Shown: positions 20,703 through 32,971, counted from the first letter of the stretch. The stretch: DNA of 64,000 nt from Rosa chinensis (GCF_002994745.2 NC_037094.1:3704001-3768000), one strand, 5' to 3'. The notes: a model not told the origin generated them from the letters alone. A program made the numbers and translations.

Positions 20703-22440
20703 CTAAATCATGAGCTTGTCTTCACTTTCCTCATCTTGCTTATTGATCTTCACTTTAGCTCGGATTATGGAAACTTTGAATGTACGCTCCTCAATAAACT
20801 CAAACACACAGACATCATGTACTTCCAGATGATTGTCCTCCTTAAATGCCTTCCAACCAGCACCTGAAACTCTTGCATATAGTTTGTGCTCACTGTTTTC
20901 ACCAATAGTGCATTGAGCAGTCCAAACTTTCTCCTTTGAAATTTGTAGGGTCACATTGCATGAAGTGCCTGGTCTGCAGACATGTTCCTTGGCAAAAGAT
21001 GGACTAATATACTGCAAATATAAGAAAAGATAAGTGGATTACTTGAAGAAGTGCATTTGAATTCTCACATTACACAAAATGGGGTTGTTGATAAGAGCTT
21101 ACCGCGCCAGAGCAGCGTATATATGTAGCTGTCATTCTGAGCATAAGAAGTAGCTTGTCAGATTTGAAACTAGTAGCTGTGGAAAGATCATTTTGGTTTT
21201 CATCAGTCGAGGATCCAGAGGAAGTTGGACTGGTTCTAGCCTCTAAATAGGCAGGAGGGGTGTTTCGATTACCTCCTGTTCTTTTCCTTTTTGGCACTCC
21301 TGTTTAATTCCAGTGATCAATTTCAACACAAATCATGTCCATGACACAGGAAAAACCCGATAAAAGTTCTAAATGAAAACTTACAAAAACACAAAAACAC
21401 ATACCTCCTCCATGAATAGGGTAGTCTATTTCCATATCGATCATTCCAGTGAAAAAGGCGTACTAGGAAATGGGAATGTTCGCCTTCATAGGTGAACAAT
21501 GCAAAGTAGCCCTGGTCCAGCGAGTAAAAGTTTGCAAAGTCTTGCCATCCCTTGTGTAACCACATCCGGCCACCACGAACTGACCTTTTCACTCCAATTG
21601 GCCACCATGTCCCACAATTTGGAGCCTTGAGGAATATGGACTCTGCCATACAATGTCCATACTTCTTTACGGCTCAGGAAGTTCCTGTGCAAATGACTTC
21701 CTCAAATTGAGATGTGTACAACTTTACATAACAGCACTATGCAACAACCAAGACCAATTAATCGAACTTGGTAAACAACATGTGTCTAATCATCAATATT
21801 TAGATAGCTTTGCCAAATCAAGCTTCAAACTAATACTAACAGCGTAGTTAAACGCCTGCATTGCTAAATCTGAAGCCTATAAAGTAAAATGCATTGAACC
21901 TACACCGAAACAAGCCATAAATCGAGGTCATATGTGGTAAAATTAGGAAGTTACCACTACCATTTACACTTCACTAGTAAAGATTGGATGTACCACAAAG
22001 GCACAGACTGAACACAAGTGCATTGCAAGCAGGAATTTCTTACTTTCCGACCAAAATAGAAACCAGAAATTAACAGAGTATAACTACAAGATTCATTTTA
22101 GTGCTTTTTCGTCCTTTTTTTTTTTTTTAGTGGTTTCATAAAACATGTAAAGGTTTCAACTTTCAAGCTGCAAATGGTTCAGGAGTCAATCAGAACATGT
22201 AAAGGTCTCGACTTTCAAGCTGAAAATAGTTCAGGAATCAAGCAGAACATGTAAAGGTCTCACCTTGAAGGTAAAGAAGATGAAAAATGAAGCAAACTGC
22301 ATGTTTCAGGTAAAAAAAAAAAAAGTTGCAAGCTTTGAGAAGAGTAATAAAGTTACAACCTTGCCATCTCGGAGATCGTTAGCAGTGACAATCTTCAGGC
22401 AAAAGCTTGGAGAAGCCATAGGACGTGGAAATGTAGCCAT
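20703..22440 (-). pseudogene. REM/VRN1-like two-B3 gene, REM gene 2 of copy 1, frameshifted
   Basis: Four exons on -: 22440-22360 (27 codons, MATFPRPMASPSFCLKIVT...), 21684-21405 (first B3), 21299-21103 (linker: PKRKR basic motif, then Ser/Thr-rich), 21011-20703 (second B3: FAKEHVCRPGTSC, VWTAQC, GWKAFKEDNHLEVHDVCVFE, to stop). All splice sites are canonical. Exon 2 has lost 4 bases just after ELPE relative to copy 2, giving an immediate in-frame TAA. It has gained 4 bases (cgat duplicated) near 21443, so exon length is unchanged (280) but nearly the whole first B3 is out of frame. The second B3 is open and could only be made from an internal start. It would have been a nuclear DNA-binding protein. 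Neighbour REM gene 1 is on the same strand. Confidence 0.8.
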
Positions 22441-23311
22441 CTCTGCGCAAAAATTTCAAACTTTGAAAGCCAAAATCTTTCGAGCAAGAGAAGTGAGGAG
22501 AAGAACTTGAAAATGAAGCACATGTTTCCTCAAATTGAGATGTGTACAACTTTACATAACAGCATTGTGCAACAGCCAATACCAATTAATCAAAATCAAA
22601 CATTTGTAAATAGCAATTGTCTAATGATTATCATTTAGGTAGCACTGCCAAATCAAGCTTCAAGGTCGTCAATTAGAATACTACTAAGACCATAGTTAAA
22701 TGCCTGCATTGGCAAATATGGAGGCCATAAAGTGAATTGCAGTAAATTCAAAGAGCTTCGCCAAAACAAGACACAAATGATGTGAATGCAGCTAAAAGCA
22801 GGAAGTTACCACTGCCCATGTACACTATTAGTAAATTTTGGATGCCATTACCAAAGTTCCAAACCAAACCCACAAACTGATCACCAAAGCATTGTAACTT
22901 TGCAAGTTGAACTTTCCCACTTCGGACCAATTTTTTTTAGCCCAAGACATAATATCTTCCTGTTCTTTTTGAATAAGAATACAAAAACATGTAAAGGTTT
23001 CAACTTTCAAGCTGCAATAGCTCAGAAATAAGCAATACAAGTTTTCTTCATTTTCTCTGTTCTAACAATACAAAAGGAGAACATGTAAAGGTTCCAATTC
23101 TCAAGCTGAAAAACACTGTTAAACAAATGAAATGCATGTTTCTAAGGAGAATTTGACAAAAGAAACTGTAAAGAGGTAACTTTCAAGCTGAACCCTTTTT
23201 GTAAATGCAACAAAAGATTGAAAAGTTTTCAACTTTGAAGCTAGCAACTTTAAGAAGATGGTAAATAAAAAACTATGCAAATTAGGAGGTTTGAATTTTA
23301 GGATTATTTAC
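22441..23311. other. REM gene 3 intron remnant
   Basis: 22526-22763 matches 54420-54658, which is intron 1 DNA of REM gene 3 in copy 2. The rest up to 23311 continues as intron 1 of the orphan exon at 23312-23428. It contains recurring phrases such as catgtaaaggtttcaacttt that are also in the introns of the other REM genes. Confidence 0.6.
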
Positions 23312-23428
23312 CTTCCCATCTCGGAGGTCATTATCAGTGACAATCTTAATGCAGAAGCTTGGAGGGTCCTCTGGAATTAGGGCACGTCTCGCAATTGAAG
23401 AAGCCATAGGTCGTGAGAATGTGGCCAT
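23312..23428 (-). pseudogene. orphan first exon of a REM gene (REM gene 3)
   Basis: 39 codons MATFSRPMASSIARRALIPE through PPSFCIKIVTDNDLRDGK, ending at a gtaaat donor. This is clearly homologous to exon 1 of REM genes 1 and 2. The matching exons 2-4 are absent here because the DNA is deleted around 22512-22526. Copy 2 keeps those exons (52714-54406) but lacks this exon. The two halves of the gene thus survive in different copies. Confidence 0.8.
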
Positions 23429-23790
23429 TTGTGCCCAAAGGTCCCAACTTTGGAGGAGAGGCCTTATTCAGGGCACTGTTCTAGTGTTGAAACTCGGCAA
23501 ATGACGCCGGGCCTCAGCAAATGTGTCCCAGCTGTTCATAATGAGGATCATCACCGTTCATTTAACTATTTGAATGAATGGTCCGGATTTTGACCAGAGA
23601 TGGAGGGGAAATGACTATTTGGTACTATCCTCCATGCACAAGTCACTTTACCATTAGTGGTTCTTCCCACATAGGGAAATGTTTAAGAATTGAGCTTCCT
23701 TGAAGTAGATCTACAATTAACGATCACTTTCAGTTTATAGCTATATGATCGTATGCATCCAAGAAGGTGATTTATGGGTTATTATCATCA
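23429..23790. other. REM gene 3 upstream region
   Basis: Upstream DNA of the orphan REM exon, with blocks (ttcaccgttca, gggaaatgact) also found upstream of REM genes 1 and 2. No coding. Confidence 0.45.
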
Positions 23791-23799
23791 TAATGGTAA

Positions 23800-24287
23800 G
23801 GGAAAATTTCGCAAATAGTACACCAAGTAAATGCCACTAATAATTCTTATACACAAAGTTTCAAACCAAATATTTCGGTACACGAAATCTGAAACTCGAC
23901 CTACTATCAGTACACAACGTTAATTTTTGACACCAAAATGTCCATTATGCCCTCAGTTTCTGTTATTTTTTTTCTTCCTTTGTTTATAATTGACTCGAGT
24001 CATTTTTTTTCCTGTTTTGCGAGGTGAGGAAGGCGGCGTTGGACGTGAGGGAGTGAGCCCGGAAGAAGAAAGAGATAAAATGAAGAAAAAAAAATAAGAG
24101 AAAATTTTTTTTTTTAAAAAAAAAAAAGAATTGATGGCATAATGGATATTTTGGTGTCAAAAATTGACGTGGTGTACTGATAGTGGGTCGAGTTTCAAAT
24201 TTCGTGTACCGAAATGTTTGGTTTGAAACTTTGTGTATAAGAATTATTAGTGGCCTTTACTTGGTATACTGTTTGCGAAATTTACCC
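23800..24287. mobile_element. MULE-type MITE, 488 bp
   Basis: Perfect 9-bp duplication taatggtaa (23791-23799 and 24288-24296). The inverted repeats are about 170 bp, opening gggaaaatttcgcaaatagt on the left and gggtaaatttcgcaaacagt on the reverse-complemented right. The short interior has poly-A and poly-T tracts. No coding. Confidence 0.9.
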
Positions 24288-25055
24288 TAATGGTAATGAA
24301 TAATGAACCTATATATTTTGCATATCTTTGAGTTTGATGATTATTTATTTGGACTATTAGTTTGGGTGTGTTTTCGAGTTTCATTACTCCTTTATATTTG
24401 TTCAAGTAAATCCCTATTTGTGTGTCTGACCCAAACTCTAGGTTACTTGACCTAGTGGTAATATGATTTTAATTAGAGAGAACCTCGGAGAATATCTTAG
24501 AGATATCCATTCATTACATTTCTTTGTACAATTCAAATTCTATGCATTGTAATCCTCTATATAAAGAGACCCCTATTATCAATGAAAGTACACAACGATT
24601 TTCTCTCAATTTCTGATTCCCTAAAACATGTTATCAGCATGAAAGCCTAACCCTGAAACCATAAATTCGTAATCCTCAAATTCCAAAAACCTCCACCGCC
24701 CACCTTGAAGCCACAGACTCCAAGAACTCAGAACCGGCGGCGCCACCCCCAGAACCGGCCAGAATCAACCTGAACCGGCAGTTGGAAGTGACTGAACCAG
24801 CCCTGAGAAGAATCTGTAGATCCCCTGCCTGGTTCGCATCCTGACCGTCCATCTTTCACCTCCATACTCTGTCAGAAGCTGCAGCCATACCCCAGATTCC
24901 AGGAACCGGAAAAATCACCACCGAAACCAGCTTAAAAACCCGTGATCCACCTATCAGAAGTCCCCCCACCGTGAACCGCCGCCTGCAAATTCCATCTGCA
25001 GATTCTCTCTCTGTCCCAAGCAGCCCAGCCCAGAAGTATAAGCCCAGAAGCAGAA

Positions 25056-27364
25056 TGATAGGAGCATTTTAATGCGACGTTTTAACTGCATTTCCCTACA
25101 TTTTCTGCGTTATTTCCTTAATAAAACCCTGTTTAGGAAAGTTTTCATTCTTTGAATGGGAAAGTTCCTATTTGTAGAAAGTTTCCATTTTTGTAGTTTC
25201 TATTTTTCATTTTTAGAAAGTTTCTCATTTTCAGTTTAGGAAAGTTGCCATTTTTCATTTTAGGAAAGTTTCTATTTTTCTTACTAGTTTCTATTTTCAG
25301 GTCCTTGTCATAAATAAGCTGAAATGAGCTCACAAATGGAGAGAGAAGCTAGCCAACGTTGGAGGGAGACAAGATGAAGTACAAAGGGAAGCACAAATGA
25401 GCAGAAATGAAGAAATGAAGCTTTCCTGGTCCAACCAGGAAACCCTGTCCAGAAAAGGAAAGCTTGCCAAAACAAGACTCTTGAGTCAACCAAGAAAGGA
25501 AAGCAGAAAAATGAAGTGTCATGGCATTGAAAGAAGCTTCTTGAAGACATTAGAAGATGACATGGCTTGAAGGTGACGCACAAAGGCCCAAGAACTCTCA
25601 AGAAGTTATGGATTTCGGCAAATTGATAAAGGCCCATGGAAATTAGGGTTTGTGACACATGAGAGATATTTTTGGAGAATATATATGTGTTTGCCGTAAA
25701 ATACAAAGAGGAAAAGGAGGAGGCAACATGAAAATCTGAAAATATAATTGAAGATTTTGATTGGAGTAATTCAAGGGAGATTTTTAAGGGCAAAGAGATA
25801 TTCTTGGAAGATTTAAATGTGATTTTTGGCCGAAAATGGTGAAGCAAATCAGCATTTATTTATGGAATTTCGGCAATTACTTTCCCAAGGATATTTGTGG
25901 CCGAAATTGGTGAAGCAAATCAGAATTTATTTATGGAATTTCGGCAATTACTCTCTCCTAAGATATTCTTGGCCGAAATTAATGAAGAAAATCAGAAAAT
26001 CCTTATATAATTTCGGCAAGGATATATATTAAAGGAATTTAGGGAATTAATTTGGAGAGTTTTGATTGGTTAGATGACACACCAAGGCTTACTTGGCATT
26101 CTACGATTGGTTGGACCACATCACAAGGCTTACTTGGCATCATACCATTGGTTGAAGTGATGTGGAAATTTCTGATTGCTTGGAGAACCCTAGCCGTGCC
26201 CCTATATATTCTCCCCTTTTCTCAACGTCAAGGGGTCCTTTCCTTTACAATTTACACTTTAGAAAAAAAATCAGAAAATCTCTCTAGCCTAGCCGTGAGT
26301 TTCTCCATCCTCTAGTCATCTTCACGAGTTCAAGTAAGGCCAAAGGAAGAAGAAGAGAAGCCGTGAGCATCACCATCCATATCCATCCTTGAAGCTTGCT
26401 TTCGAGATTCAAGAGCCCACAACGTTTATCATCCATCTCATCTTCATTCACGGTGTAATCCGATTCTCCTTTGTAACCTTTGCTTTGAATTTTGTTGGTT
26501 ATGAACTAGTTGACATATGTGTTTGAACAAATATTAATTTCTGGAATTTTTATGATTAATTGAGAATTTTCAGATTCATATTATTGTTCTTCGAGAGTTG
26601 CTTATGTGGGTTTGTTTAATTAAATTTGCGTTATAGATATCCTTTGTGTATTAATCTTATTTGGGTCGACACTTATAGGGTTTATGCATAATTGTTGCTA
26701 GGTTTAAGAACATGAAATCGACTTTTCGTTTTGTGTAAACTTGAATCAAAGTAGTAAAGGTTTTGGACAAAGATCGAATTTAATTAACAAGGATTACAAT
26801 TAGGTGGACTTTTCCATACTAAGTTGTACACTTGAGTTGATAGCCTTTCTCTATGTGTAATGCGTTAAACATGACATGATTGACTAGCTTTCTAGGGTTT
26901 GATTGCATGTTTGATAGGATTAATCTAGGTGCTTTCGCTTAGGTTAATTAGCATTGAAAAGTAAAAAATGAGAATTCATTTGCTTTCGAATGTTTCACAT
27001 GATCAACTCCTTTCTCATGACTTAGATGAACAATATTAGGGTTTGAATCAATTTTAATCATATGTTTCGGTTTTGATCTTTGTTCTCTCATTCCATCTTT
27101 GTATTTATGTTTTTGCATTTTAATTGTTTTGTTAACTTAGTTTTATTTTCGAAAAACCAAAAACAAAGTCCCCCCTTTTTTTCGTAAATAATGTTTATAC
27201 TTGTGAATATCTTTGTGAATATTATACTTTGTTTTAAATTTAATTGTTTGTTTGTCCTACATTGACAGGTGTACCCTCAATCCCCGGAATAGAACGATCC
27301 CTACTTACTTATACTACTAACGACATTTCAGGGTTAAATTATGCGTTTGCTTTCGAGCGCATCA
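25056..27364 (+). mobile_element. 2.3-kb solo LTR (family L1)
   Basis: Begins tgataggagcattttaatg and ends gctttcgagcgcatca, with cagaa on both sides (25051-25055 and 27365-27369). The same family occurs in the opposite direction at 42277-44587 with its own TSD cagag. TG...CA ends, 5-bp TSD and absence of internal genes make these solo LTRs of a large (probably gypsy) element. The last 150 bp contain ctcaatccccggaatagaac and cgatccctacttac. Open frames inside (for example 25308-25847 on -) are not conserved in the second copy. Confidence 0.85.
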
Positions 27365-27989
27365 CAGAAGAGAAGCCCAAGCCCAAGCCCAGAAGCAGAA
27401 GGAATAAGTGTTCTCGGCCCAGAAGTCCACCAAGCCCAGAAACTCCCCCACATCAGCAGCGAACCCAGCGCCACGTCAGCTCCAGAACAACGCCACGTCA
27501 TCCCCGGACCAGCGCCACGTCAGCACAGTTAACCCCCGGTCAACGCCGGTTGATAGTTTCCTGTCAACTTTCTGGCGACTTTTCCGACCATATTTTTTAG
27601 AGTTTTTACATTTAATTTCTCTTCTTTTTCCAGGGACTTGCAAACTCTCTTCTTCTACCCCCCCTTTCTTCATCATAGGGGAGACCTAATTAAGCCGAAC
27701 TGTGGGGGTTCGTGCTCATTCTAAGTTTGGAGCTTATTGAGATCTCCAAACTTAGAGTTTGTAGAAAATTTATGATTGACCACTTACGTTATTATTTCGA
27801 TCCAATCCAATACCTCTTGGAATTGAATTTCTTGGAAGCGATTACGCTCAGAAATTCCTAATTTCTTGGAAGCGATTTAGCTTTGAAATTCATAATTTCT
27901 TGGGAGCAACTACGCTCAGGAATTTTATATGTTTTCATAGTAGCCTTTTACGCTCTGAAACTAACCTTTTTTTCTTGTTCTCTTTCAGG

Positions 27990-28683
27990 ATGAGTAACCT
28001 GAACAAATTGGACTTTGCTCCATTGAGAACAACTGGCTTTGGATATCACAGATGGGTTCGTGATGTCCGCCAGCATCTCAAGGCCGATAGAATCCTGTAT
28101 ATGATTCTCGAGCCTAGTCAGGACGTCCTAACTGTTGAGCAAGCTCAAGCTTTGGAAGCAAATGGAGCAGCCTTAGAGGCAAAGAAGGCGAAAGTCATCA
28201 TCCTAATGACTCGTCATATGGATGATTCGCTCAAGTACGAGTGTATGAATAAAGAAGACCCCAGAAGGCTGTGAGTCTCACTCGAAGAAAGATTTGGCAA
28301 CGTCCATGACTCCCTGCTTCCTGACCTAGAAGTGAGATGACATAGCCTCCGCTTCTGTGATTTTAAGTCAGCTCTTGACTACAACTCGGAAGCACTTCAC
28401 ATTAAATCCTTAATGGAATTCTGTGGTAAAGAGATCACAAATGCGATGTTGATTGAGAAGACTCTCTCTACCTTCCTCGTCTCTGCATTGATGGTTGCTA
28501 AGAACTATCGAATCGATGTTACTACAACACGGATCACAAGGTTTCATGAGCTCATTGGAGCTATGAATGTCGCTGAAAAGCATGACAACATCCTTGTGAA
28601 AAACTATAATTCGAGATCTGTGGGAACATAGCATATTCCAGAATCCAATTATAGTCGCGCCCCAAAGAGAGGGCGCCAAGAGC
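27990..28683 (+). pseudogene. copia gag fragment
   Basis: Begins MSNLNKLDFAPLRTTGFGYH and continues WVRDVRQHL, typical of a copia gag N-terminus. A TGA follows DPRRL at about 28273, and a second stop follows shortly after. Homologous gag readings continue to about 28683 (KSLMEFCGKEITNAMLIEKT, HELIGAMNVAEKHD). The zinc knuckle is absent because the element is truncated. Confidence 0.75.
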
Positions 28684-28688
28684 AAAAC

Positions 28689-30142
28689 GGAGCAGCTCTC
28701 TCATTAATTACCCTGGGCTTTTGCCAATTACCTATATAAGCATCTCCACCCTTCACTTCCCACAAACCCACCTTACCAGCCACAGTTCAAGCTTTGTCTA
28801 CACAATCAATACAGGAAAACCTCCCATTGTTCTGTCTAATTATTCATGTAATGCGCTTAGGGTTACCATTGTTGTCAAGCTATATGCGTTGCTTTCTCAT
28901 CTTGTGAACCTATAGAGACAACAAACAAAACTACACAAACAGCAGCCTCTACACTGAGGAGCAGTACTGGCGGATCCATAAATTTACTTCTATGAGAGCA
29001 ATCTTAAACTATAATAGTTAAATGATAAGCGAAAATTATAAAACTACAATCTAAAGATAAAATTTTACTATTAGATTTAATCTTCATGAGAAACTATAAG
29101 AAAGATCTACAATATTTATAAAAACATGTATAAGAATTTCAACTACTAGCTCCTAGCTAGTGGGGGCACAACCTTCTTAATATGACTTCAAATTCACATT
29201 AGCAACTAAAACTTCTGTATAGAGAAGAGCATGTATATTTTTTGAGTGGGTGCATCTACCCACACTTGGCCAATGCTGGGTCAGCCAGTGGTGAGGAGGA
29301 TCAGGTAAACTATCATTGTTCAAGATAAGGGAGAAGGACGGTGTTGGACCCAGTTAGAGGGCAACTCCCACTGTAAACCAACTGAGCAATATTATGAGCT
29401 GCTTAATTTGTTTGCCTTTCTACTGCACCTTCCACTGTATATATGCTTGGACAAGTAGTTTTATTAATTGGTAACCGCGGTGAAGTTAAGTATTACAAAC
29501 TGTACCCAACAATGGGCAAACATACAGAACCACAAAACCCTAAACAAAATAGAATACAAAGCCAACTATGTGCCACCCAGCGGGTAAACCCTCCAAGGGA
29601 GAAAACAGCAATATCTGGGCATTGGATGCTGTGATAAAAAAACAAAAAGCAATTGTAGGGTGATAAATGTGACAAAATTGTTGTTATTATCGTAATGCGA
29701 GTCCAATTTTGTGTAATCTTAGTTCTATTAATGGTAATTAATTACAGCATCTACATGTTACAAATTTTTGAACAAATTTGTTGTTAATGTTATAATTTTG
29801 ATTTAACTACATGTAAATAGTGTAAATGAATGTGGTAATTTTGTTCTCACTGTTGTAATTTTATTCATATAAATTATAATTTTTATTCAAATAGATGTAA
29901 AATCAGTGAATGCTAATCATAACACTATCATAGCTTGTTCCAAAGAAGCTAAGTAGGCTAACATTTTGTGAAGCACTATTCCATGGTTTTCAATGCTCCT
30001 GCAATGCCCTAAACCCTCTATAAATACCACCCGGGGCATAACTAGCTAACTAACCCTGGCCTCTTACCACAAATATCCTAAAGTAGGCTAACATTCTTTG
30101 AATGGTATTAATTGCTCCTGCAATGCCTCAGTTAAAAAAAAA
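28689..30142 (+). other. non-coding spacer of copy 2
   Basis: Matches 7091-7500, then 12256-12534 and 13188-13940 of copy 1 without the copy 1 insertions, so it shows the ancestral uninterrupted state. Short frames only. Confidence 0.6.
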
Positions 30143-31354
30143 GGATCCGGCTCCTCTAAATTGAGGAAGCTTTGAATTTAAGTCAATTTCATTAAATATT
30201 GACTCTCTATCTAATCTAAAGGTCATTACAATTGACACATCACTCTTCCATTAATTTTTTATTTTTCATCTAAACTCTAGTTAACTTTACCGTTCACTTT
30301 AGGAAAAAAAAATTTGGGGATTTTGATAACTAGCTTAAGCTTAAATAGACTTTCGGCTATATGCAAGAGTTTCTGGCTTCCATCAATTAATTAAGAATTC
30401 AATTATAAATTTTTTTCCAGTCGAATAGGCAGTTTTACTAGAAGAACTTACATCCATAGCTAAGGCATTCATGATCCCATCAGGGGATTCTCAAGGTAGC
30501 AATCAAATAAGCTACTTCATTATTCCTACGAGAGATATATACAAGAGAACAACACCATTTCAAAGTTGGATGCCAAGACTTTGATATCAAACAGGACAGC
30601 CTCAATAGATGCATCAGGTTCTAGCTGCCTTGTAAATATTCAATCACCATTTTAGCATCACAAACTTCTTCCATCCTCCCAGAAGACATCCTTCCAACCC
30701 ATCACACAATCCCAGCGTTTCCACTGTGAGTGCAGAATCACTCAGACATAGACCGCTGCATCCACCTTAAAGAAACTGACCTTCATGATTCCTCACCACC
30801 CAACCTACATGCACCACCCCACCTAGTTTTACCTCTCCAAGCATCATCTGAATTGCACTAAAATGAGTGAAAGTTAACAGGAAACTTAATATCACAAAAA
30901 GGAAAACTGAAAGCTTGCCAACCCTAATTATTTCGTGTATGTGATTCATTAGGTTGTTTAATTCGATCTGGGTAATTTGAATTCTGAAGCCCTCAAGGTT
31001 CACAAAGACCCTCAGATTTCATTAACTTAATTGCTCTAATAAAACAGAAAAATAGTTGAAAATAATATCGTCAAAATTTTAGTAAAGTATTGGGACGATT
31101 GCAAGTTTGTCATGGTCGTGGGTTTTGGTTTGCACTCATCTTGCCGTCGACTCTCGAACGCAGAGGAGAAACGCTTGACGAGAATTTTTTTTCCCTAGAG
31201 TTAACCACATAGTTAACTAGGGTTTAGATGAAAAATAAAAAATGAATGAAAAAGTGATGTGTCAATTGTAATGACCCTTAGATTAGACAGAGAGTTAAGA
31301 TTTAATTAAATTGACGTAAATTCACAACTTCCTCACTTTAGAGGAGCTGGATCC
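30143..31354. mobile_element. MULE-like element with captured RNase H-like fragment
   Basis: Inverted repeats of about 170 bp open ggatccggctcctctaaatt (left) and ggatccagctcctctaaagt (reverse-complemented right). They are flanked by A-runs of 8-9 bases that would be the TSD; copy 1 has a single A8 run at about 13950. On -, about 30480-30850 reads with interruptions like a plant RNase H-type domain (VHVGWVVRNHEGQFL, then ALTVETLGLCDGLEGCL). This looks like captured host or LINE sequence. Several stops; not functional. Confidence 0.75.
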
Positions 31355-31496
31355 AAAAAAAAGACTCCGTCAACCCTAAATCCAATATAAATCACATCAC
31401 CCGGGGCATAACTAGCTGACTAACCCTCTGGCCTCTTACCACTTATACACTATCCTTTCGATCACTTACTTTCTTCGCGCCCTTGTCTTTAGATCA

Positions 31497-31661
31497 ATGG
31501 AGTACCAGTACCAGAGCCGCTACCCTGAGAAACAGCTGATGACGCCATCTGATATGAGTCGTAGGCTCCAGCTTGTGGATGATTTCTCTCTTCTGAACCC
31601 CCCAAAGCTTCTATATGTTAGCTTAGTACTGGCAGAATTTATGAGCAAATGGCAATTGTAA
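31497..31661 (+). CDS. chimeric small ORF, copy 2
   Basis: Counterpart of 14090-14254: 54 codons, same B3-derived start (MEYQYQSRYPEKQLMTPSD), same fusion point and same stop (KWQL-stop). Differences from copy 1: V20M, C22R, S35P. The upstream leader is again the B3-gene type. The ORF has stayed open in both copies, but at 165 bases and low divergence that is weak evidence for function. Confidence 0.4.
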   Translation: MEYQYQSRYPEKQLMTPSDMSRRLQLVDDFSLLNPPKLLYVSLVLAEFMSKWQL

Positions 31662-31792
31662 ATTGTCTTGAATAAACCATGCCAGTGACGCACAAGAACA
31701 AAAAAGAATGGATAAAAAATTTATTTGACATATTCATTCACATATTCCTTACATTTTTAAGCTTTGTAGTACCTTATATAGAGACATGCATC

Positions 31793-32828
31793 GGTTCGTA
31801 GAAGTTGGCAAGTGAGGTCGCTCCACAAAAATTGGAGCAAGGTAGTTAGGGTTTGGAAAAAACAGAGGCAACTCCTTTGCTTATCCGGCTGCACTCTCCA
31901 GTCGACGACGGCTACCAGCCTCATTGGCGAGTGAAGGGTGTGGCCGGATGGGGGTGTTTTCGCTTGGCGGCGGGAGGTGATCAAGATTGGGGGCTGCGAC
32001 AAGAGGCGTTTTCTTTTTCTCAGATGTAGACAATGGCGAATCGGTGTTTAGTTGCAGAAATCTTGAGGAATCGAGAAGCGGTCATCTCGGTAAGATTGGA
32101 AGGCGTATTGACATTGGGTCGGTGTTGGGGTAGTGCTTGGTTGGAGAGTATTGTCATCTGGGTTTATAGTGGAAGGAGATTTCAGAGATGGAGTTTCTCT
32201 CCAGGTTGGTTTTGTCCTTAGCTTAGATGTCAGATAATTCGGGTCGAGTTTACCTACCTCAATCCCAACTTTGCTGTGGCTGATTCTGTGAAGCTTGAGT
32301 TGATTTTGTGCAGAAGGAAAGTTGATTGTGACAGTTTATTTCTGTGTTTTTTTAGGCTTTTATTTTTTAGTTCGTGGTTAGGATTAATAAGTCCCTCCTC
32401 CCTTGAGCGAGGGTTTGGGTGTTTTAGTGGAGTGTCGATGCCATTGTCATGGTGTCATGGTCTGGTCTTTTTTTCGGTGCTTTCTGATTATCAACATGAT
32501 GGTGAATCACCCTTACACGTGGTCTGGCTGTTTTGGGACACGGTGTCCGAACGGGTGAAAAATTCTTCTTAATATTGGTACGTGGCTGAGTTTTATCGGT
32601 ACAAGTTTGGTTGTTACTCATTGTAGCTTGCGAGTATGGGCGTAAAATTTGGTTAGGGATTGATACTTTTTGGCTCATGGAAGTCACTCATGTTGACGGT
32701 CCCGTAACTATGGATTCAATGCTTTGTAATCTGTTTGGTTATTAATATAATTTTCATCTTCTAAAAAAAAAATATATATATATATGTATATATATATATG
32801 TATGTATATATATATATATATGTATGTG

Positions 32829-32859
<31 letters not shown>
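31793..32859 (+). mobile_element. poly-A retroinsertion, copy 2 of 14386-15404
   Basis: Flanked by atagagacatgcatc (31778-31792) and the slightly changed atagatacatgcatc (about 32860-32874). Same body as 14386-15404. The tail has become an (AT)n/(TATG)n microsatellite of about 100 bp at 32764-32862. Confidence 0.75.

Positions 32860-32862
<3 letters not shown>
32764..32862. repeat. AT-rich microsatellite
   Basis: Runs of ta broken by tatg units, grown from the A-tail of the retroinsertion. The equivalent in copy 1 (15371-15404) is much shorter. Confidence 0.9.
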
Positions 32863-32971
32863 GATACATGCATCTGATAAAACTTGAAGCTTGCAACATA
32901 AACGAAAATTCTATAATTTTCAGGAGTATCGATATTTCAGAGGCAAAAGTTGTTAAATTAATTATTGTACG

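Larger units (their letters stand above)
7087..22763 (+). repeat. tandem segmental duplication, copy 1
   Basis: Sequence from aaaacggagcag (7087) to about 22763 reappears collinearly from 28684 to about 54658. Shared anchors: 7087-7500/28684-29100, 12260-14380/29110-31790, 15405-20200/32860-40320, 20344-22510/40330-52110, 22526-22760/54420-54658. Insertions private to copy 1 are 7629-10014, 10042-12255, 12544-13178 and the SINE at 20208-20330, plus a local 125-bp doubling at 7376-7625. About 2.3 kb carrying exons 2-4 of a third REM gene is missing from copy 1 around 22512-22526. Gene order: chimeric ORF (+), small B3 gene (+), REM genes (-). Confidence 0.9.
24400..28683 (+). mobile_element. 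Ty1/copia element, 5' half only
   Basis: The 5' LTR ends near ctaaaaca (about 24628), just before a tgttatcagcatg primer-binding-like sequence; its start was not resolved. A leader follows (24630-25055, 27365-27989), split by the solo LTR at 25056-27364. Gag begins at the ATG at 27990. The element stops at about 28683, exactly where segmental copy 2 begins, so protease, integrase, RT and 3' LTR are missing. Confidence 0.75.

Noticed and set aside
25308..25847. 179-codon frame on -
   Set aside because: It lies in the solo LTR and is not conserved in the second LTR of the family.
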